A DNA stretch of 64,000 nucleotides. Origin: Bog-473 sp963850095 (GTDB lineage Bacteria > Actinomycetota > Acidimicrobiia > Acidimicrobiales > RAAP-2). Shown here one piece after another: positions 60,668 through 64,000 of this stretch. Within the stretch, counting starts at the first letter, position 1, and each line of letters starts with the position of its first letter. The notes beneath the pieces were generated by a model. The model made no database searches. It was not told the origin of the DNA and saw only the letters and a list, made by a program, of their open reading frames with translations. The translations under genes and the position numbers were made by a program. The stretch covers positions 124,001-188,000 of the forward strand of contig CAWKJX010000013.1 of NCBI GenBank assembly GCA_963850095.1, in the 5' to 3' direction.

Positions 60668-61259
60668 GTGGAAGGACGGTTGCTCCAGGCGGACGACGCG
60701 GCCGGTCTGCTGGGCCAGGCGCACGACGCCGAAGCGGGCGGGGCCGGGGCCGTCCTGATCGCCGAGGGGCCACTGGGCGACCCCTTCGTCCTGGCGGCGG
60801 GCGTGAGCCAGGTCGTGCCCCGGGTCCTCATCGGGGTGCGGGTCACGCTGTCGGCGGCCGGCCGCCACCCGACCCTGCTCGCCCGTGAGGCCACCTCGTT
60901 GGACCTGGTCTGCGGCGGGCGCTCCGTCCTCTGCTTCGGGCCCCCTTTCACCGACGCCGGCTCGTTGGCCGAGGCCGCCGCATTGTGCCGGGCCATGTGG
61001 CGAGACGGGGAGGCGGTGAGCGCAGGGCCGCGCTATCCGGTCCCCGGCGCGGTCAACCGACCCCGCCCGGCGAGCGACGCCAGTCCGCTCCTGGCCCTGG
61101 ACCTGACCGAGACGAGCGGCGACGGCGGTGGGAGGCGACGGCGACGGCCAGGGCGGTGGCCACGGCGACGAGGGGGACTCGCTGCTCGACGCCGTGGCCC
61201 CCGATCTCGTGCTGCGCCCGACGGGCCGGCCCGGTGTCAGCCGGCTGGAGCGCGTGTGA
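60668..61259 (+). CDS. Short luciferase-like/F420-type oxidoreductase fragment, frameshifted
   Basis: GTG 60668 opens 'HDAEAGGAGAVLIAEGPLGDPFVLAAGVSQVVPRVLIGVRVTL' and 'LLAREATSLDLVCGGRSVLCFGPPF', which resembles the first half of bacterial luciferase-like (F420-dependent) monooxygenases, then 'AALCRAMWRDGEAVSAGPRYPVPGAVNRPRP'. In a Gly/Asp-rich stretch at about 61125-61135 the frame shifts by one; the other frame ends 'LLDAVAPDLVLRPTGRPGVSRLERV' with a stop overlapping the next gene. At about 197 residues it is shorter than the usual ~300. The assignment rests on overall resemblance only. Confidence 0.5.
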
Positions 61260-63379
61260 GCCTCGACGCCCTGCCGGTCACGCAGGCACCGCCCCGTGCC
61301 ACCACGGCGGTGACCGGCCGCCACCTGCCGGCGCTCAACGGCCTTCGAGGCCTCGCCGTCATGGGCGTGGTGGCCTATCACCTGCAGCTCGGGTGGGCCC
61401 TGGGCGGCTACCTGGGGGTCGACCTGTTCTTCGTGCTGTCGGGGTTCCTCATCACCACGCTGCTGCTCGAGGAGTGGGTGGGCGCCGGGCGCATCAGTCT
61501 GGCCAGCTTCTGGGGTCGACGGGCCCGACGCCTCCTGCCGGCGCTCTTCATCGTGGTGGGCGCCCTGGGCCTGTATCTCGTCCTGGACGGCCATTTCGGA
61601 GGCGCCGGTGCCAACGGCCTCATCGACCTGTCCGGGTTGCGGGGTGACGGCATCGCCACGTTGCTCTACGTCAACAACTGGCACCTGATCTACGCCCACC
61701 AGTCGTACTTCGCCCAGTTCTCCACGCCGTCGCCGCTCCAGCACACGTGGTCGTTGGCGATCGAGGAGCAGTTCTATCTCGTCTGGCCCCTGGTACTGCT
61801 GCTCCTGTTCCGCTTCGCCCGCCGAGGCTGGCGGGGCACGGGGCTGGTCGTGACGGTGACCCTGGGGCTGCTGTCCTCCGTTTTGATGGCCGTCCTCTTC
61901 CACCCCGGTGTCGACCCGTCGAGGATCTACTACGGCACCGACACCCGGCTCTTCGACCTGATGGCGGGGGCCACCCTGGCGTTCGTGGCCGCGTCGCGCC
62001 CGCAGCCCGGCGTCCGCGCCCGGCGGACTCTGCATGTCATCGGCCCGGTGGCGGCGGTCGTGCTCGCGGTGTTCTGGGCCACCGCGGGCACGGCGGGCGG
62101 CCTGCCGACCAACTTCATGTTCGAGGGTGGGTTCCTCATCTGCGCCGTGTTGGCCGGGCTCGTGGTGGCCGATGCCCGACTGACGGAACCGGGGCGGTTC
62201 TCGCGCGCGCTGGCCACGCCACCACTCCACTTCATCGGGACCATCTCCTACGGGATCTACCTGTGGCACTGGCCGGTCATCGTGTACCTCACGGCGCAAC
62301 GCACCGGCCTGTCGACGCTGCCCCTCGACCTGCTGCGCGTCGGGGTCACCCTCGCCGTCTCGACCGCCAGTTACTACCTGGTGGAGCGACCCATCCGCCG
62401 GGCCCACCTGCGTGGCTGGGTGCGTTGGTGGGGTGCTCCGCTGGCCGGCGTGGTCACCGCGGCGGTCATGGTCGTGGGCACCATCCCGGCCGTGGCCGAC
62501 CCCAGCCCGGTCGTCGGCACCACGCACCTGGCCCAGGACGCCGGCGGGACCGTCCCGGGCTCGGGCGGCTACGCGGACCAGCAGCCGATCCACCTCGACC
62601 CCGCGCCCACCACGACCAGCCCGCTGCGCATCATGCTGCTGGGCGACTCGGTGATGCACGACGCGTCGTACGGGATCACGGCGGCACTGCAGGCCACGGG
62701 CGAGGTCACGGTCCACACCAATACGATCGACGGCTTCGGGCTGATGAACTCCAGCAACTGGCCCATCTCCATTCCCAACCTCATCCGTGAGACGGGCGCG
62801 CAGGTGGTCATCGCGTCGTGGAGCTGGGACGAGTACGGGCCGACGAAGCCCAACGCCCTGCACCAGCCCGAGCAGTACACCAAATTGCTCCGCCGCTTCG
62901 TCTCCACGGTGCTGACGCCGGGCGACGGGGTGGAAGGCCTGATCTTCACCCAGTTTCCGGAGTCGGGCGTAATTCCGGCGAGCAACCCGGCCAACCAGAT
63001 TGCCTACAACAAGGCGCGGTGGCAAGGCGTGATCGCCTGGAACAACATCGCCAAGAAGATGACGACCTACTTCCCGGGCCGGGTCATGTACTTCCCGCTC
63101 GCCAGTTCGGTCATGCTCGACGGCAAGTACTCGGCCTGGCTCCCGCCGGAGGGCGATCCGCACGCGCCCAACGACCAGTGGATCCGCGTGCGCAAGGTGG
63201 ACAACGTCCACCTGTGCCCCGAAGGGAGCGCGCGGTACGCCGACGCGCTGCTGACCGACGTGACGACCGTGTTCAAACTGGCGCCGGCGGTGGGGGACTG
63301 GTCTCAGGGATCCTGGGTCAGCGATCCGGACTTCAACAACCCGCCGGGCGCCTGCCCGGACGACCACCCGCCCGGCTAG
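61256..63379 (+). CDS. OafA-type membrane acyltransferase with C-terminal SGNH domain
   Basis: 707 residues from GTG 61256. The acyltransferase-3 domain starts 'LPALNGLRGLAVMGVVAYHL', then 'GGYLGVDLFFVLSGFLITTLLLEEW' and 'SFWGRRARRLLPALFIVV', 'SLAIEEQFYLVWPL', and about ten transmembrane segments to residue ~420. After a linker, an SGNH-hydrolase-like domain has block I 'IMLLGDSVMHD' and block V 'VDNVHLCPEGSARYADAL'. Such two-part proteins move acetyl or other acyl groups from the cytoplasm to surface glycans, with the SGNH domain making the final transfer. The acceptor is unknown. Confidence 0.9.
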   Translation: MSLDALPVTQAPPRATTAVTGRHLPALNGLRGLAVMGVVAYHLQLGWALGGYLGVDLFFVLSGFLITTLLLEEWVGAGRISLASFWGRRARRLLPALFIVVGALGLYLVLDGHFGGAGANGLIDLSGLRGDGIATLLYVNNWHLIYAHQSYFAQFSTPSPLQHTWSLAIEEQFYLVWPLVLLLLFRFARRGWRGTGLVVTVTLGLLSSVLMAVLFHPGVDPSRIYYGTDTRLFDLMAGATLAFVAASRPQPGVRARRTLHVIGPVAAVVLAVFWATAGTAGGLPTNFMFEGGFLICAVLAGLVVADARLTEPGRFSRALATPPLHFIGTISYGIYLWHWPVIVYLTAQRTGLSTLPLDLLRVGVTLAVSTASYYLVERPIRRAHLRGWVRWWGAPLAGVVTAAVMVVGTIPAVADPSPVVGTTHLAQDAGGTVPGSGGYADQQPIHLDPAPTTTSPLRIMLLGDSVMHDASYGITAALQATGEVTVHTNTIDGFGLMNSSNWPISIPNLIRETGAQVVIASWSWDEYGPTKPNALHQPEQYTKLLRRFVSTVLTPGDGVEGLIFTQFPESGVIPASNPANQIAYNKARWQGVIAWNNIAKKMTTYFPGRVMYFPLASSVMLDGKYSAWLPPEGDPHAPNDQWIRVRKVDNVHLCPEGSARYADALLTDVTTVFKLAPAVGDWSQGSWVSDPDFNNPPGACPDDHPPG

Positions 63380-63404
63380 TCACCGGAATCGACGGCGACG
63401 CATC

Positions 63405-64000
63405 ATGCCCATCGGTGCCCACGTCCGCGCCGGCGGCGACCTGCTCCCGGCGCTCGACGCGGGCGGGAGATCGGGGCCGACTGCGTGCAGGTCTTCACGC
63501 AGAGCCCACGGGCATGGAAACCCATGCAGTACGGCGACGAGGTGCTGGCCGCCTATCGGGCGGCCCAGGCGGCTCAGGCTGCAGAGGCGGCCCAGGCGGA
63601 GCCGACGAGCGGGGTCGTGGCGACCTTCTGCCATGCCACCTACCTGATCAACCTCGCCGCGGCCGACCCCGAGGTGCTCCGTCGCTCGCGCCAGTGCCTG
63701 CAGGCCAACTTCGCCGTGGCCACCGGCATGGGGGCACACGGCCTGGTGCTGCACGTGGGCAGCCACCGGGGCCAGGGCTTCGACGCCTGCCTGCCCCAGG
63801 TGGTCGACGCCCTGCTCGAGACGCTGGCCTCGCAACCCGACGGGGACTGCCCAGTCGTGCTCGAGAATGCGGCCGGCACCGGTGACACGGTCGGGCGCAC
63901 CTTCGAGGAGCTGGCGACGATCGTGGAGGCGGTGGAGACCGCCGCCGCCCAGCGCCGGTTGCAGGTCTGTCTCGACACCCAGCACCTGTGGGCCTCGGGC
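63405..64000 (+). CDS. nfo: Deoxyribonuclease IV (AP endonuclease family 2), frameshifted and cut by the right edge
   Basis: ATG 63405 opens 'PIGAHVRAGGDLLPALDAG', the Nfo start. After 'GCGGGCGGGA' (about 63461-63468) the other frame continues 'EIGADCVQVFTQSPRAWKPMQYG', 'FCHATYLINLAAADPEVLRRSRQ', 'GAHGLVLHVGSHRGQGFDAC' and 'CPVVLENAAGTGDTVGRTFEEL', then 'VCLDTQHLWASG', which are zinc-site strands of the TIM barrel. One missing C would restore 'AGREIGAD'. It cuts at abasic sites in DNA. The C-terminal third lies outside the window. Confidence 0.87.

Noticed and set aside
60668..63379. Apparent 903-residue fusion of a luciferase-like protein and an acyltransferase
   Set aside because: The join is a run of Arg/Pro/Gly from a wrong frame. 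The first protein's natural C-terminus is in another frame with its own stop at 61257-61259, and the acyltransferase has its own GTG at 61256.
1..64000. CRISPR arrays, phage attachment sites and complete insertion sequences
   Set aside because: No regularly spaced repeats of 25-40 bp, no integrase gene, and no transposase with a catalytic domain were seen. Short repeats found are two or three copies only.

Overview
The window is high-GC bacterial DNA. Gene content suggests the phylum Actinomycetota, most likely an Acidimicrobiia-type lineage. Pointers are a WhiB regulator, a DUF222/HNH protein, a maleylpyruvate-isomerase-like DinB-fold protein, GTP-dependent PEP carboxykinase, an actinobacterial DUF2469-yraN cluster, frequent GTG/TTG starts and many 4-bp start/stop overlaps. 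This placement is inference from gene content and not from a marker-gene tree.

Layout. 1-2718: end of xseA, xseB, a metallo-beta-lactamase-fold hydrolase and an FAD ferredoxin reductase, in one direction. 2719-4835: a poor region with an IS3-type transposase remnant, a G-rich tract and a possibly structured leader. 4836-7121: a secreted Ig-repeat/DUF11 surface protein ending in a sortase-like signal, closed by a large bidirectional hairpin. 7170-11907 (minus): glycerol operon glpD, an alkyl-DHAP-synthase-like flavoprotein and an FGGY glycerol kinase. 11950-15435: a collapsed two-lobe MarR-family gene, DUF3293, a small hypothetical, pyrE and a HAD phosphatase. 15436-19078: whiB, an LCP cell-wall protein with two tandem C-terminal LytR_C domains (minus) and an acyl-CoA dehydrogenase. 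19092-28594: trpD, galK, a CoA transferase/racemase, a Cys-rich small protein, DUF222/HNH, a lone AsnC ligand domain, an MFS transporter, pckG and a badly broken thiL. 28794-32804: two overlapping secreted-protein genes with the same kind of C-terminal anchor. 33147-34138: DUF2510-like membrane gene(s).

34160-63379 is mostly conserved housekeeping: rpmB (minus) divergent from fakA-recG-rsmD-coaD-(coiled coil)-DUF177-rpmF-plsX-acp-rnc-mutM-smc-(43-aa membrane protein)-ftsY; then an FKBP lipoprotein and a DinB-fold protein (minus); then ffh, rpsP-khpA-rimM-trmD-rplS-DUF2469-yraN; then enoyl-CoA hydratase, an NfeD-domain protein with an SPFH protein, a comM 5' duplication, comM, dprA, a luciferase-like fragment and an OafA-type acyltransferase. 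The window ends inside a deoxyribonuclease IV gene.

Functionally the window links phospholipid and fatty-acid supply (FakA, PlsX, ACP, glycerol genes), SRP targeting (Ffh, FtsY), ribosome maturation (RimM, TrmD, KhpA, L28, L32, S16, L19), chromosome maintenance (SMC, RecG, MutM, RNase III, DprA, ComM, exonuclease VII) and cell-surface proteins.

A striking feature is that at least a dozen genes carry single-base frameshifts (MBL hydrolase, LCP protein, thiL, first 28.8-kb exoprotein, DUF2510 gene, recG, ftsY, FKBP lipoprotein, comM, luciferase-like gene, deoxyribonuclease IV). Because these include normally essential genes, many are probably sequence errors; thiL, the MarR-type gene and the comM duplication look like real decay or rearrangement. 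No tRNA, rRNA, CRISPR array or complete mobile element was seen.
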